Assembly (NCBI RefSeq): GCF_045207655.1
Contig: NZ_CP108785.1
Span: 1,860,001 to 1,924,000 of the forward strand
Direction: 5' to 3'
From: Embleya sp045207655
Lineage (GTDB): Bacteria; Actinomycetota; Actinomycetes; Streptomycetales; Streptomycetaceae
Length of the DNA: 64,000 bases
The notes under the pieces are model-generated. The model did not search any database. It was given only the letters and a program-made list of their open reading frames with translations, and was not told the DNA's origin. This document shows, piece after piece, positions 24,401-33,306 of this stretch (position 1 is its first letter; every line of letters begins with the position of its first letter). A program made the position numbers and the translations under genes.

Positions 24401-25450
24401 TCAGGCGCGCGGGCGCACGACCCGCACCCGGGTGACTCCGAGCAGGCCGGCCAGCGGCACCTTGGCGGTGGTCTGCTCCGGGCTCACCACGAGACCCTCG
24501 GAACGGATCCGTTCCAGCAGGTGTTCGGCCAGGGGCACGATCAGGTGTCGGCCTCGGCAGCGCTCGTTGACGTGGCCGAAGGGGAGGAATCCCGGCTGGT
24601 TCTCCACGTCCAGGTCCTGCCAGCGCCGCGGTCGGAACTCGTCCGGGTCGTCCCACAGATCGGGATCGCGGTGGCTGAGCAGCGGGAGCAGCAGCACGTC
24701 GTCGCCGGGACCGATCCGCGGGTCCAGGGCGGGGAACTCGCCGGAGGCCACCCGCAGGATGTTCCACGACGGGGGCAACAACCGGAGCGACTCCAGCACG
24801 ATGTGCCGGTTCGAGGCCTCCGGGTCGAAGGGCGAGCCGAGCCAGAGCGCGTTGGCGACCAGTGCGGACACACCCAGGCACACCGGTGCGGCGACTCGTC
24901 GGTACAGACCCGTGGCGTAGTGCCGATCGTCGTCGGCGGCTGCGGCGGTGCGGAGCGCCAGGTGCGACATGGACGCCTCCGGACCGGGCCTGCCGGGCCA
25001 TGCCGCACTCGCTCGGACCGCCGCGCGGGCCACCACGGGTGCCGTTTCGAGTCGGGGATCGGTCAGCAGGCGAAACCTCGCGGGTTCCGGGCCGAAAAGC
25101 AGATCACGAAGATAGGCGTGGCCCGCGCGCGGCCAGATTCCGGAAAGATCGATCGAATCGGGGGCCGGCCGCTGCAATGCGTCGCGGACGTCCCGCGAGA
25201 TCGCGTGCAGCATGTCGTTCGCTTCCGCCCGGGCAATAGATCTTCCCTGGAGTGGCTTGAAAGTGGGCCGCTCGAATTCATGGGCCGACCTGCTCCCGAG
25301 CAGTTTGTCCATGACGTTCGGGTCGGCGACTCCGACGGTGTCGGCCTCGAGGCGAAAAACCTTCGCTCCGCGCCGATCGCGAAGGAGTTCCTCGATCTTC
25401 GGCGAGAAAACCGTGACCCGGGCCCGGCCGACCGTATCGGAACGACTCAT
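24401..25450 (-). CDS. Cytochrome P450 of a putative atropopeptide (tryptorubin-type) locus
   Basis: A 349-residue P450, short for the family (about 400) with a reduced N-terminal half. The K-helix ExxR is E220-S-L-R223; the heme loop is LPFGHVNERCRG with the thiolate Cys298 and the following Gly. The usual A-G-x-x-T of helix I is not recognisable around residues 190-205. ATG 25450 has GGAG eight bases upstream (inside a duplicated GAGCGTCGAG stretch). It follows the 27-residue precursor gene on the same strand with no other enzyme between or beside them. In tryptorubin and amyxirubin loci a single P450 installs the aromatic carbon-carbon and carbon-nitrogen cross-links on the precursor core. 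Assignment to that role is by context. Confidence 0.82.
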   Translation of the reverse strand: MSRSDTVGRARVTVFSPKIEELLRDRRGAKVFRLEADTVGVADPNVMDKLLGSRSAHEFERPTFKPLQGRSIARAEANDMLHAISRDVRDALQRPAPDSIDLSGIWPRAGHAYLRDLLFGPEPARFRLLTDPRLETAPVVARAAVRASAAWPGRPGPEASMSHLALRTAAAADDDRHYATGLYRRVAAPVCLGVSALVANALWLGSPFDPEASNRHIVLESLRLLPPSWNILRVASGEFPALDPRIGPGDDVLLLPLLSHRDPDLWDDPDEFRPRRWQDLDVENQPGFLPFGHVNERCRGRHLIVPLAEHLLERIRSEGLVVSPEQTTAKVPLAGLLGVTRVRVVRPRA

Positions 25451-25511
25451 CGACGCTCTCCACAAGGCTCGACGCTCTCAACAAGGCTCGATGCTTCCCG
25501 CACGGCGAGCG

Positions 25512-25557
25512 TCCCGCGCCCGGCGCGGCCGGATGTACGGCTGCACCGGGCGCGGGA
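25512..25557 (-). terminator. Stem-loop between precursor and P450 genes
   Basis: A perfect 12-bp GC stem (TCCCGCGCCCGG at 25512-25523 pairing with 25546-25557) with a 22-base loop, in the 231-base spacer. No T tract follows. It may act as a partial terminator or mRNA stabiliser, giving more precursor than enzyme, as is common in RiPP operons. The role is inferred. Confidence 0.5.
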
Positions 25558-25681
25558 TCGGACTGCGAACCGACGCTCGGTCGGGTCGAGGCGGCGCTAC
25601 CGCGACGGTGTCGATCGTGCGGCGGAAGCGGGCTCGACCCGCGGCGGTTCGACGATCATCCGATGCGCGAACGTGTTCCGA

Positions 25682-25765
25682 TCAGCTGTACCAGATGAAC
25701 CAGGTGGCGGACTTCAGGCTCTTCTCGGTCCTGAACCTCTTGGAGAAAGAGTTGACGATCTTCAT
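25682..25765 (-). CDS. Atropopeptide-type RiPP precursor peptide
   Basis: A 27-codon gene with an excellent ribosome binding site (GGAGG eight bases before the ATG). The leader (residues 1-20) is basic and begins MKIVNSFSKRFR, then EKSLKSA; the C-terminus is TWFIWYS. Tryptorubin A is built from the hexapeptide AWYIWY at the end of a similarly tiny precursor; here W22, F23, I24, W25 and Y26 align with W-Y-I-W-Y, with Thr before and an extra Ser after. The only other gene of the unit is the downstream P450. The product would be a compact, cross-linked aromatic peptide with defined atropisomeric shape. The match is from memory of the family, not a search. Confidence 0.8.
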   Translation of the reverse strand: MKIVNSFSKRFRTEKSLKSATWFIWYS

Positions 25766-26389
25766 CACGACAACCTCCGGGTGACTTGTGAACCGGCCGA
25801 GTCGCATACGTGACTCGGGCGGGCCGGGGCGATAATCCATCGCTGGAGAATTCGACTTTCCCATTCTCGTTGCCTTGGAAGTGAATCCCCGACACGAAAG
25901 GCACGTCAATGTGACGTGGATCACAGATCAAAAACACTCACATATTCCTCACACAAACCAGGAAAACGAGCGTTTGCCGATCTTGCCGCCCGCGCGGAAA
26001 GCGGATCTTCCGTCGACCCGAAAGGCGGGTGCGAATAGAGATACTCCGGGCAAACACCTACTCCCGGCAAAGAACTCACCGACACCGCGCGCGTCGACGA
26101 CGGGCACGCCGCGTCGGCCGGGCCCGCACCGAGGGCCGGGAGGCCGGGCCGCCGACCGCACACGTGCCGACGTGCGGTTGTGTTTGTGGTAGGCCTTGCG
26201 TAAGACGGCCGCCGGATGCGCCGGCCGGGATCGCTTTTTGTAGGATTCCCACAACATAGCGGCGCCGGGATGCGTGGAGCGGCACATTGATGTACCCGGC
26301 CTTCATCGGACAGGCTGGGAGTAGGTGGAGGCGGCGCTCCGGGACCGGGACGTCGCCTTCTGTGCGTGGGTATTCGGGAGGATCAAGCG
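25766..26389. other. Divergent promoter region of precursor and carboxylase genes
   Basis: 624 bases without a recognisable gene. It contains the Crp-like palindrome at 25910-25925 and a markedly AT-richer stretch (about 25920-26050). A candidate minus-strand -35 (TTGACG, 25904-25909) lies directly beside the palindrome, with a poor -10 seventeen bases on. A small 7-bp stem at 25797-25818 sits in the precursor leader. Short frames between 26030 and 26300 have no family resemblance. Confidence 0.5.
25910..25925. promoter_or_regulatory. Crp-type operator palindrome
   Basis: TGTGA-CGTGGA-TCACA is a perfect match to the classical Crp/Fnr-family consensus TGTGA-N6-TCACA, 145 bases upstream of the precursor start and adjacent to its candidate -35. 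Streptomyces Crp is known to control many secondary-metabolite clusters with a related motif. Binding is inferred. Confidence 0.6.
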
Positions 26390-29300
26390 GTGTTCAGTCG
26401 TGTCGCCATCGTCAACCGTGGAGAGGCCGCCATGCGGCTCATCCACGCTGTCCGGGATCTGTCGGCGGAAACCGGGACGCGGGTCGAGACGATCGCCCTG
26501 TACACCGACTCCGACCGCGACGCGACCTTCGTGCGCGAGGCCGACGTCGCCTACCCGCTGGGCCCGGCCTCGGCGCGCCCGTACCTCGACCATGCCGTCC
26601 TGGAGCGGGCGCTGGTGGAGACCGGGGCGGACGCCGCCTGGGTCGGTTGGGGCTTCGTGGCCGAGGACCCGGCGTTCGCCGAGTTGTGCGAGCGCATCGG
26701 CGTCGCGTTCGTCGGCCCGAGCGCGGAGGCGATGCGCCGGCTCGGTGACAAGATCGGCGCGAAGCTGATCGCCGAGGAGGTCGGCGTCCCGGTCGCGCCG
26801 TGGAGTCGCGGCGAGGTGGCCACCCTCGAGGACGCGCTGCGCGCCGGCGACGAGATCGGCTACCCCCTGATGCTCAAGGCGACCGCCGGCGGTGGCGGGC
26901 GCGGCATCCGCATGGTCGCCTCGGGTGCGGACCTGGCCGACGCCTACGCGCGCACCGGCCAGGAGGCACTGCGCGCGTTCGGCTCCGGCGTGATGTTCCT
27001 GGAGCGCCTGGTCACCGGTGCCCGGCACGTCGAGGTCCAGGTCATCGCCGACGGGCAGGGCACCGCGTGGGCGCTCGGCGTCCGCGACTGCTCGGTACAG
27101 CGACGCAACCAGAAGATCATCGAGGAGTCCGCCTCCCCGATCCTGAACCCCGAGCAGATCGCGGAGCTGAAGGCGTCGGCGGAGCGACTCGCGCTCGCCG
27201 TCGACTACCGCGGCGCGGCCACCGTCGAGTTCCTCTACCACCCCGACGAGAAGCTGTTCGCGTTCCTCGAGGTCAACACCCGCCTCCAGGTCGAGCACCC
27301 GATCACCGAGATCACCACCGGCACCGACCTGGTCCGCCTGCAACTGCACGTGGCGAACGGCGGGAAGCTGGAGGGCCCCCGCCCGGTCGAGGCGGGCCAC
27401 GCCGTCGAGGCGCGGCTCAACGCCGAGGACCCGGACCGCGACTTCGCCCCCTCACCCGGCCGGATCACCCGGCTCGTGTTGCCCGCCGGCCCCGGCATCC
27501 GGGTGGACACCGGCGTCGGCGAGGGCGACACCATCCCGGCCGACTTCGACTCGATGATCGCCAAGATCATCGCCTACGGCCGCGACCGCGAGCAGGCACT
27601 GGGCCGACTGCGCCGGGCGATGGCCGAGACGACCGTGATCATCGAGGGCGGCGCGACCAACAAGAGCTTCGTGATCGACCTGCTCGACCAGCCCGAGGTG
27701 ATCGACGCGAGTGCCGACACCGGCTGGATCGACCGTGTCCGTGCCCAGGGCCGTCTGGTCACCCACCGGCACTCCGCGGTCGCCCTGGCCGCGGCCGCGA
27801 TCGAGGCCTACCGGGACGAGGAGGAGGTCAGCCGCCGCCGACTGCTGACCACCGCGCGCGGCGGGCGTCCGCAGGTGCGCCACGAGAGCGGCCGTCCGCT
27901 GGAGCTGCGGCTTCGCGGCGTCGACTACCGCGTGAGTGTCGCCCGCGTGGGCCACAAGCGTTTCCGCGTCGGCGTCTCCGGCGGCGGCGACGTGCACCCG
28001 GCGGACGTCGAGCTCGAGCGCTTCGACGCGCACAGCGGCCGGATCGTGGTCAACGGGCACCGCTTCCGCCTGGTCTCCGCCACGCACGGCCCGATCCACC
28101 TGGTCGAGGTCGACGGCGTCACCCACCGGATCAGCCGCGACGAGGGCGGTGTCGTCCGCTCCCCCGCCCCCGCACTGGTGGTCGCGACACCGCTGTCGGT
28201 CGGCGACAAGGTCGAGTCGGGCGCGCCGATCCTGGTGCTGGAAAGCATGAAGATGGAGACGGTGCTGCGCGCGCCGTTCCGGGCCCGGGTACGCGAGTGC
28301 CCGGTGTCGGTGGGCAGCCAGGTCGAGACCGGCACGCCGCTGATGCGTCTGGAGCCGCTCGCCGACGAGGCCCCCGACGAGGAGACCGCGGGCGCCGTGC
28401 GCAGCGTCGAGATCGACCTGCCCGCCGAGCCGATCGACGCGTCCGCCGTCGAACGGGTCGAGCGTGGCCTCGCCGACCTGCGCGGCCTGCTGCTGGGCTT
28501 CGACGTCGACCCGCAGGACCGGGCCCGCGTCCTGTCCGCGTATCCCGTCGCACGGGCCGAACTCGGTGGCCGGCCGCTGCCGGGCGAGGTGGACCTGCTG
28601 ACCGTGTTCGCCGACCTGTCGGAGCTCAGCCGCAACACCTCGGGCGGTGAACTCGACGTCGAGCCGGGCAGCCCGGTGCACAGCCCGCGCGAGTACTTCC
28701 ACAGCTACCTGCAGAGCCTCGACGTCGAACGCGCGGGCGTCACCGAGGGCTTCCAGGCCAAGCTCCGGCGCATGCTCGGGCACTACGGCATCACCGACCT
28801 GGACCGCACACCGGAGCTGGAGGCCGCGGTCTTCCGGATCTTCCTGGCCCAACAGCGGATGTCGACCGACGTCGCCATCGTCTCCGAGGTACTGCGCCGC
28901 TGGCTGGCCGGCGCGCCGCCGGCCGAACCGCTGCGCGAGCGGGCCGGATTGACCCTCGAACGCCTGGTCGAGGCCACCCAGGTGCGCTTCCCGGCGGTCT
29001 CGGACCTGGCCCGCGGCGTGGTGTGGCGCTGGTTCGCCCAGCCGCTGCTGCGCCGCAACCGGGCGAAGGCGTACGCCGCGGTGCGCAACGACCTGCGGCA
29101 TCTGGACGAGCACCCGGACGCGCCGGACCGCGCCGAGCGCGTCCAGGCCATGGTGGCCGTCGCCGAGCCGCTGGTGCGGCTGATCGGCCGGCGGAGCGGG
29201 CGGCCCGGGTGGGATCACGGGCCGCTGCTGGAGGTGTTGACCCGGCGCTACTACGGCAACCGTGGACTGTCCGAGGTCACCGCGTCGGAGCGGGCCGGCT

Positions 29301-31876
29301 GCCGGTTCGTCACCGCCGAGCACACCGGTACCAGCCGGGTGACCCGCCTGGTCACCACCGCCGTCGACATCGCCGCACTGCCCGACGCCATCGGCGCGGT
29401 CGGCGCGTTCGCCGCCGACGTCGCCGAACGCGGCCTGGTCGCCGACCTGTACGTCACCTGGGAGGACCAGCCGGACGCCGACACGATGGCGGCGCGGCTC
29501 GGCGAGGTCCTGGCCGGGCAGTCGCTGCCCGCGGGCGTCGCCCGGATCACCACGACCGTGGTGGGCGCCGGCGGCGCGGTGATGCACCACCACTTCACCT
29601 TCCGTCCGGACGGCGCGGGCTTCGCCGAGGACCGACTGATCCGCGGCCTGCACCCGCAGATCGCGCGACGCCTGCAACTGGAGCGGCTGCGCGAGTTCGA
29701 CCTCACCCGGCTGCCCACCGCGGACGAGGAGATCCACCTGTTCAAGGCCGTCGCGAAGAGCAACCCGGCCGACGAACGGCTGTTCGCGATGTGCCAGATC
29801 CGCGACCTCACGCCGCTGCGCGAGGCGGACGGCCGACTGGTCGCGCTGCCCGCGGTGGAGGACGCGGTCACCGCGTGCATGGACGCGATCCGCAACATCC
29901 AGGCGCAGCGCCCGCAGAACAAGCGGTTCGACACCAACCGGATCATGATGTACGTCTGGCCGTCGACCGATGTGACCACCGAGGAACTCGACACGCTGGT
30001 CCAGCGCATCCTGCCGACCACGGCGGGCGCCGGACTGGAGGAGGTCCAGTTCCTGGCCCGTCGGCGCACGAGCGCGGGCGAAATGACCGAGGTCGCGGTA
30101 CGGATCACCCTCGACCCCGGCCACGGCGCGGGCGTGCACGTCGGCGAGCCGTCGACGGAACCGGTGTTGCCGCTGGACGAGTACCGGCAGAAGGTGCTGC
30201 GCGCGGCCCGACGCGGCAACGTCTACCCGTACGAACTGACCGGCCTGCTCGCCGGGACCGACGGCGGCTTCGTCGAGCACGACCTCGACGAGCACGGTGC
30301 GCTGGTCCCGGTGGATCGGCTTCGGGGCGGCAACACTGCGGCGATCGTCGCTGGGGTGGTCGCCACGCGCACCGAGCGGCACCCGGAGGGTGTGACCCGT
30401 GTCGTGTTGCTCGGTGATCCGACGAAGGCGTTGGGTGCGTTGTCGGAGCCGGAGTGCCGTCGGGTGATCGCCGCGCTGGACCTGGCCGAGCGCATGCGGG
30501 TCCCGTTGGAGTGGTTCGCGCTGTCGGCGGGTGCGCGGATCTCGATGACCTCGGGCACCGAGAACATGGACTGGGTGGCCGCGGCGCTCAGGCGGATCGT
30601 GACGTTCACCCAGGACGGCGGCGAGATCAACATCGTGGTCGCGGGCATCACCGTCGGCGCGCAGCCGTACTGGAACGCCGAGGCGACGATGCTCATGCAC
30701 ACCAGGGGCATCCTGGTGATGACCCCGGACTCGGCGATGGTGCTCACCGGCAAGCAGTCGCTGGACTTCTCCGGCGGCGTCTCCGCCGAGGACAACTTCG
30801 GCATCGGCGGCTACGACCGCGTGATGGGCCCCAACGGCCAGGCCCAGTACTGGGCACCCGACCTCGCCGCCGCCCGCGACGTCCTGATGGCCCACTACGA
30901 CCACACCTACGTCGTACCCGGCGAGAGCGCGCCCCGCAAGGCGGTCACCAAGGACCCGTCCGACCGCGACGTCCGCGATTTCCCGCACACGATCGCCGAC
31001 AGCGACTTCGCCACCGTCGGCGAGATCTTCTCCGCGGAGCACAACCCGGACCGCAAGAAGCCGTTCGACATCCGGACCGTGATGCGCGCGCTCTCCGACC
31101 AGGACCACCCGGTGCTGGAGCGCTGGGCGGGCATGGCCGACGCGGACACCGCGGCGGTGCAGGACGTGCACATCGGCGGGCGGCCGGTCTGCCTGATCGG
31201 CATCGAGTCGCGGCCGGTGCCGCGACGCGGCTTCCCGCCCACGGACGGTCCGGACACCTACACCGCCGGCACCCTGTTCCCGCAGTCCTCGAAGAAGACC
31301 GCCCGGGCGATCAACGCCGCCTCCGGCAACCGGCCGCTCGTGGTGCTGGCCAACCTCTCCGGGTTCGACGGATCACCGGAATCCATGCGCAAGGTCCAGC
31401 TCGAGTACGGCGCCGAAATCGGCCGCGCCATCGTCAACTTCGACGGCCCGATCGTGTTCTGCGTGATCTCGCGCTACCACGGCGGCGCGTTCGTGGTCTT
31501 CTCCAAGGCACTCAACCCGAACATGACCGTGCTGGCCCTGGAGGGCTCGTTCGCGTCCGTGCTCGGCGGCGCCCCGGCCGCGGCCGTCGTCTTCTCCGGC
31601 GAGGTCAACAACCGCACCGCGACCGACCCGCGGGTGACCGGGCTGCAGGCCCGGGTCTCGGCGGCCGGCGGCGCCGAGCGCGCCGCGCTCAACGCGCTGC
31701 TGGCCGAGACCCAGTCCGCCGTCCGGGCGGAGAAACTCGGCGAGGTCGCCGCCGAGTTCGACCGGGTGCACAGCATCCGGCGTGCGGTCGAGGTCGGTTC
31801 GGTGGACGCGATCATCAGCGCCGCCGAACTGCGCCCGCGGATCATCGAGGCCATCGAGGACGGCATCGCGCGCTGA
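26390..31876 (+). CDS. Single-chain multidomain acyl-CoA carboxylase
   Basis: An 1828-residue enzyme carrying every carboxylase function on one chain. The N-terminal biotin carboxylase (about 1-455) has the ATP-grasp glycine loop KATAGGGGRGIRMV and EVNTRLQVEHPITE. The biotin carrier domain has LESMKMETVL with the biotinyl Lys at about 621. A central region (about 690-1200) resembles ACC-central. The carboxyltransferase halves follow, with FALSAGARISMTSGTENMDW, RPLVVLANLSGFDGS and LEGSFASVLGGAPAAAVVF. GGGAGG precedes GTG 26390. The reaction is ATP-dependent carboxylation of acetyl-, propionyl- or longer acyl-CoA, feeding fatty-acid or polyketide precursors. Most bacterial carboxylases are multi-subunit; this eukaryote-like layout occurs in some actinobacteria. 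Substrate chain length is not readable. Confidence 0.92.
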   Translation: MFSRVAIVNRGEAAMRLIHAVRDLSAETGTRVETIALYTDSDRDATFVREADVAYPLGPASARPYLDHAVLERALVETGADAAWVGWGFVAEDPAFAELCERIGVAFVGPSAEAMRRLGDKIGAKLIAEEVGVPVAPWSRGEVATLEDALRAGDEIGYPLMLKATAGGGGRGIRMVASGADLADAYARTGQEALRAFGSGVMFLERLVTGARHVEVQVIADGQGTAWALGVRDCSVQRRNQKIIEESASPILNPEQIAELKASAERLALAVDYRGAATVEFLYHPDEKLFAFLEVNTRLQVEHPITEITTGTDLVRLQLHVANGGKLEGPRPVEAGHAVEARLNAEDPDRDFAPSPGRITRLVLPAGPGIRVDTGVGEGDTIPADFDSMIAKIIAYGRDREQALGRLRRAMAETTVIIEGGATNKSFVIDLLDQPEVIDASADTGWIDRVRAQGRLVTHRHSAVALAAAAIEAYRDEEEVSRRRLLTTARGGRPQVRHESGRPLELRLRGVDYRVSVARVGHKRFRVGVSGGGDVHPADVELERFDAHSGRIVVNGHRFRLVSATHGPIHLVEVDGVTHRISRDEGGVVRSPAPALVVATPLSVGDKVESGAPILVLESMKMETVLRAPFRARVRECPVSVGSQVETGTPLMRLEPLADEAPDEETAGAVRSVEIDLPAEPIDASAVERVERGLADLRGLLLGFDVDPQDRARVLSAYPVARAELGGRPLPGEVDLLTVFADLSELSRNTSGGELDVEPGSPVHSPREYFHSYLQSLDVERAGVTEGFQAKLRRMLGHYGITDLDRTPELEAAVFRIFLAQQRMSTDVAIVSEVLRRWLAGAPPAEPLRERAGLTLERLVEATQVRFPAVSDLARGVVWRWFAQPLLRRNRAKAYAAVRNDLRHLDEHPDAPDRAERVQAMVAVAEPLVRLIGRRSGRPGWDHGPLLEVLTRRYYGNRGLSEVTASERAGCRFVTAEHTGTSRVTRLVTTAVDIAALPDAIGAVGAFAADVAERGLVADLYVTWEDQPDADTMAARLGEVLAGQSLPAGVARITTTVVGAGGAVMHHHFTFRPDGAGFAEDRLIRGLHPQIARRLQLERLREFDLTRLPTADEEIHLFKAVAKSNPADERLFAMCQIRDLTPLREADGRLVALPAVEDAVTACMDAIRNIQAQRPQNKRFDTNRIMMYVWPSTDVTTEELDTLVQRILPTTAGAGLEEVQFLARRRTSAGEMTEVAVRITLDPGHGAGVHVGEPSTEPVLPLDEYRQKVLRAARRGNVYPYELTGLLAGTDGGFVEHDLDEHGALVPVDRLRGGNTAAIVAGVVATRTERHPEGVTRVVLLGDPTKALGALSEPECRRVIAALDLAERMRVPLEWFALSAGARISMTSGTENMDWVAAALRRIVTFTQDGGEINIVVAGITVGAQPYWNAEATMLMHTRGILVMTPDSAMVLTGKQSLDFSGGVSAEDNFGIGGYDRVMGPNGQAQYWAPDLAAARDVLMAHYDHTYVVPGESAPRKAVTKDPSDRDVRDFPHTIADSDFATVGEIFSAEHNPDRKKPFDIRTVMRALSDQDHPVLERWAGMADADTAAVQDVHIGGRPVCLIGIESRPVPRRGFPPTDGPDTYTAGTLFPQSSKKTARAINAASGNRPLVVLANLSGFDGSPESMRKVQLEYGAEIGRAIVNFDGPIVFCVISRYHGGAFVVFSKALNPNMTVLALEGSFASVLGGAPAAAVVFSGEVNNRTATDPRVTGLQARVSAAGGAERAALNALLAETQSAVRAEKLGEVAAEFDRVHSIRRAVEVGSVDAIISAAELRPRIIEAIEDGIAR

Positions 31877-31928
31877 CCGTCGGATCGGTGCCGCTCGACG
31901 GCGCCGATCCGAGGCGATCACCACCCTT

Positions 31929-31968
31929 GCGGGCGAGGCCGTTGCCATCCGGCGGCGGCCTCGCCCGC
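31929..31968. terminator. Bidirectional hairpin terminator
   Basis: Perfect 13-bp stem (GCGGGCGAGGCCG at 31929-31941 with 31956-31968), 14-base loop, between the convergent carboxylase and vWA genes. It is placed to end both transcripts. Confidence 0.8.
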
Positions 31969-32031
31969 ACCCGTCGTCGACGACGGGCCGGCGACGGCCC
32001 GGACGGGATCGGTACGCCGTCCCGGGTCCGC

Positions 32032-33306
32032 TCACCGGGCGCCGGATCCCGAATCGATGACCACCACGCGCGCCCACTCGGGCGGGGTGTTCGACACGTA
32101 GTCGGGATCGTTCTCGTACCGGGACGATCTCCGCTGCCGGGGGAACAGGCCCACCACCGTCCGGCACGGCGGTTGCGCGGCCGGCCACGGTGTCTGCCCG
32201 TCGGTCAGCACGACCACGACGTCCGGTCGGGGCCGGGTGCGCAGCGCCTTCGCGAAGCCGGCGCGCAGGTCCGTACCCCCGCCGCCGATCAGCGCCAGGC
32301 CCTCCTCATGGCACAACGAGCGGGCGATGTCGGCCGCCGCGTCGCACGGCACGACCGTGACCATGTCCCGACGGCCGCCCACGGCACGGGAGATCGCGGC
32401 CACCTCCAGGAGCGCGCTGCCCAGTTCGGCGTCGCTGACCGACCCGGACGTGTCGATGACCACGGCCACCCGAGGCGGCCTGCGCCGCAGACTCGGCAGC
32501 ACGACGCCGGGCAGGCCGACCGAGCGCCGCGCCGGCCGACCGTAGGAGTAGTCCTGCCCCGCGCCGGACCCGGAGCTCGCCGAACGCACGGCCGCTCCCA
32601 GCAACTCCCGCCACGGCTGCGGCGGATGGAACGCCTCCTCCGCCCAGCGCCGCCACCCCATCGGCGCGTCCCCCGGACGGGCCGTGATGCCCTGCGCGAC
32701 CCGGAACCGGACCGCGTCCCGTTCCTGCTCACTGAGCCCGTGCGCGCCGTCCGGTCCCAGGTCCCACTCCCGTTCCAGCCCGTCGGCCCCGCTGCCGCAG
32801 TCCAGCCAGACCATGCTCTGCGTGAGCGGCCCGAGCCGGAACAGGCGCAGGTAGTCCTCCATGAGTTCGCCGCCGGGCAACCGCAACGCCTCGGGCACGA
32901 CCGCGCCTTCGGGCCGGACCAAGCCGTCGCCGAACACGTCGTCGTTGATCTCGCAGTCCGCGGCGATGTTCATCCGCAACCGCTCCCCCGGGCCGTGCAG
33001 TTCGCGCTCGCGGGCGACCCGGTCACCGCGTCCGTGATGGTCGCGCAGCAGGTGCGACACCTCGTGCACCCACACCCCGGCGAGTTCCTCCAACGGCATG
33101 CGGTCCACGAACCTCGCCGAGACGTAGCACCGCCAGTGCCGGTCGACCGCCATCGTCGGCACCGACCGCGACTCCACGATGTGCAGGGCGAACAGCGCCG
33201 TGGCCAGGTACGGCCGGACCCGGGCGGCGTACAGCCGGGCGGCGTAGAGCTTGTCCAGGTCCAATGTCCCCGGCGGGCCCGACCCGCCCGGCGTGCCCGG
33301 CGTCAT
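32032..33306 (-). CDS. DUF2201-type metallopeptidase/vWA protein
   Basis: A 424-residue fusion. The N-terminal half is a putative zinc metallopeptidase domain with HEVSH (HExxH, residues 81-85) in VWVHEVSHLLRDHHGRGD and a downstream NIAADCEIND likely to supply a further ligand. The C-terminal half is a von Willebrand A domain beginning RVAVVIDTSGSVSD, with the MIDAS D-x-S-x-S at 285-289, GGGGTDLRAGF and VVVLTDGQTPW. It overlaps the MoxR ATPase gene by 4 bases. MoxR ATPases and vWA proteins act as chaperone pairs that remodel client complexes. The client here is unknown. A short YAARLYAAR duplication lies near the N-terminus. Confidence 0.88.
   Translation of the reverse strand: MTPGTPGGSGPPGTLDLDKLYAARLYAARVRPYLATALFALHIVESRSVPTMAVDRHWRCYVSARFVDRMPLEELAGVWVHEVSHLLRDHHGRGDRVARERELHGPGERLRMNIAADCEINDDVFGDGLVRPEGAVVPEALRLPGGELMEDYLRLFRLGPLTQSMVWLDCGSGADGLEREWDLGPDGAHGLSEQERDAVRFRVAQGITARPGDAPMGWRRWAEEAFHPPQPWRELLGAAVRSASSGSGAGQDYSYGRPARRSVGLPGVVLPSLRRRPPRVAVVIDTSGSVSDAELGSALLEVAAISRAVGGRRDMVTVVPCDAAADIARSLCHEEGLALIGGGGTDLRAGFAKALRTRPRPDVVVVLTDGQTPWPAAQPPCRTVVGLFPRQRRSSRYENDPDYVSNTPPEWARVVVIDSGSGAR

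Noticed and set aside
22856..25765. Including the ABC exporter and orphan kinase in the atropopeptide cluster
   Set aside because: They are separated by a 579-base repeat-containing gap, and known loci of this type need only precursor and P450; linkage is possible but unsupported.
27452..31171. A 1239-codon open frame on the minus strand opposite the carboxylase gene
   Set aside because: It is an antisense shadow produced by the strong codon bias of the carboxylase; the composition is Arg/His/Gln/Val-rich with no domain.
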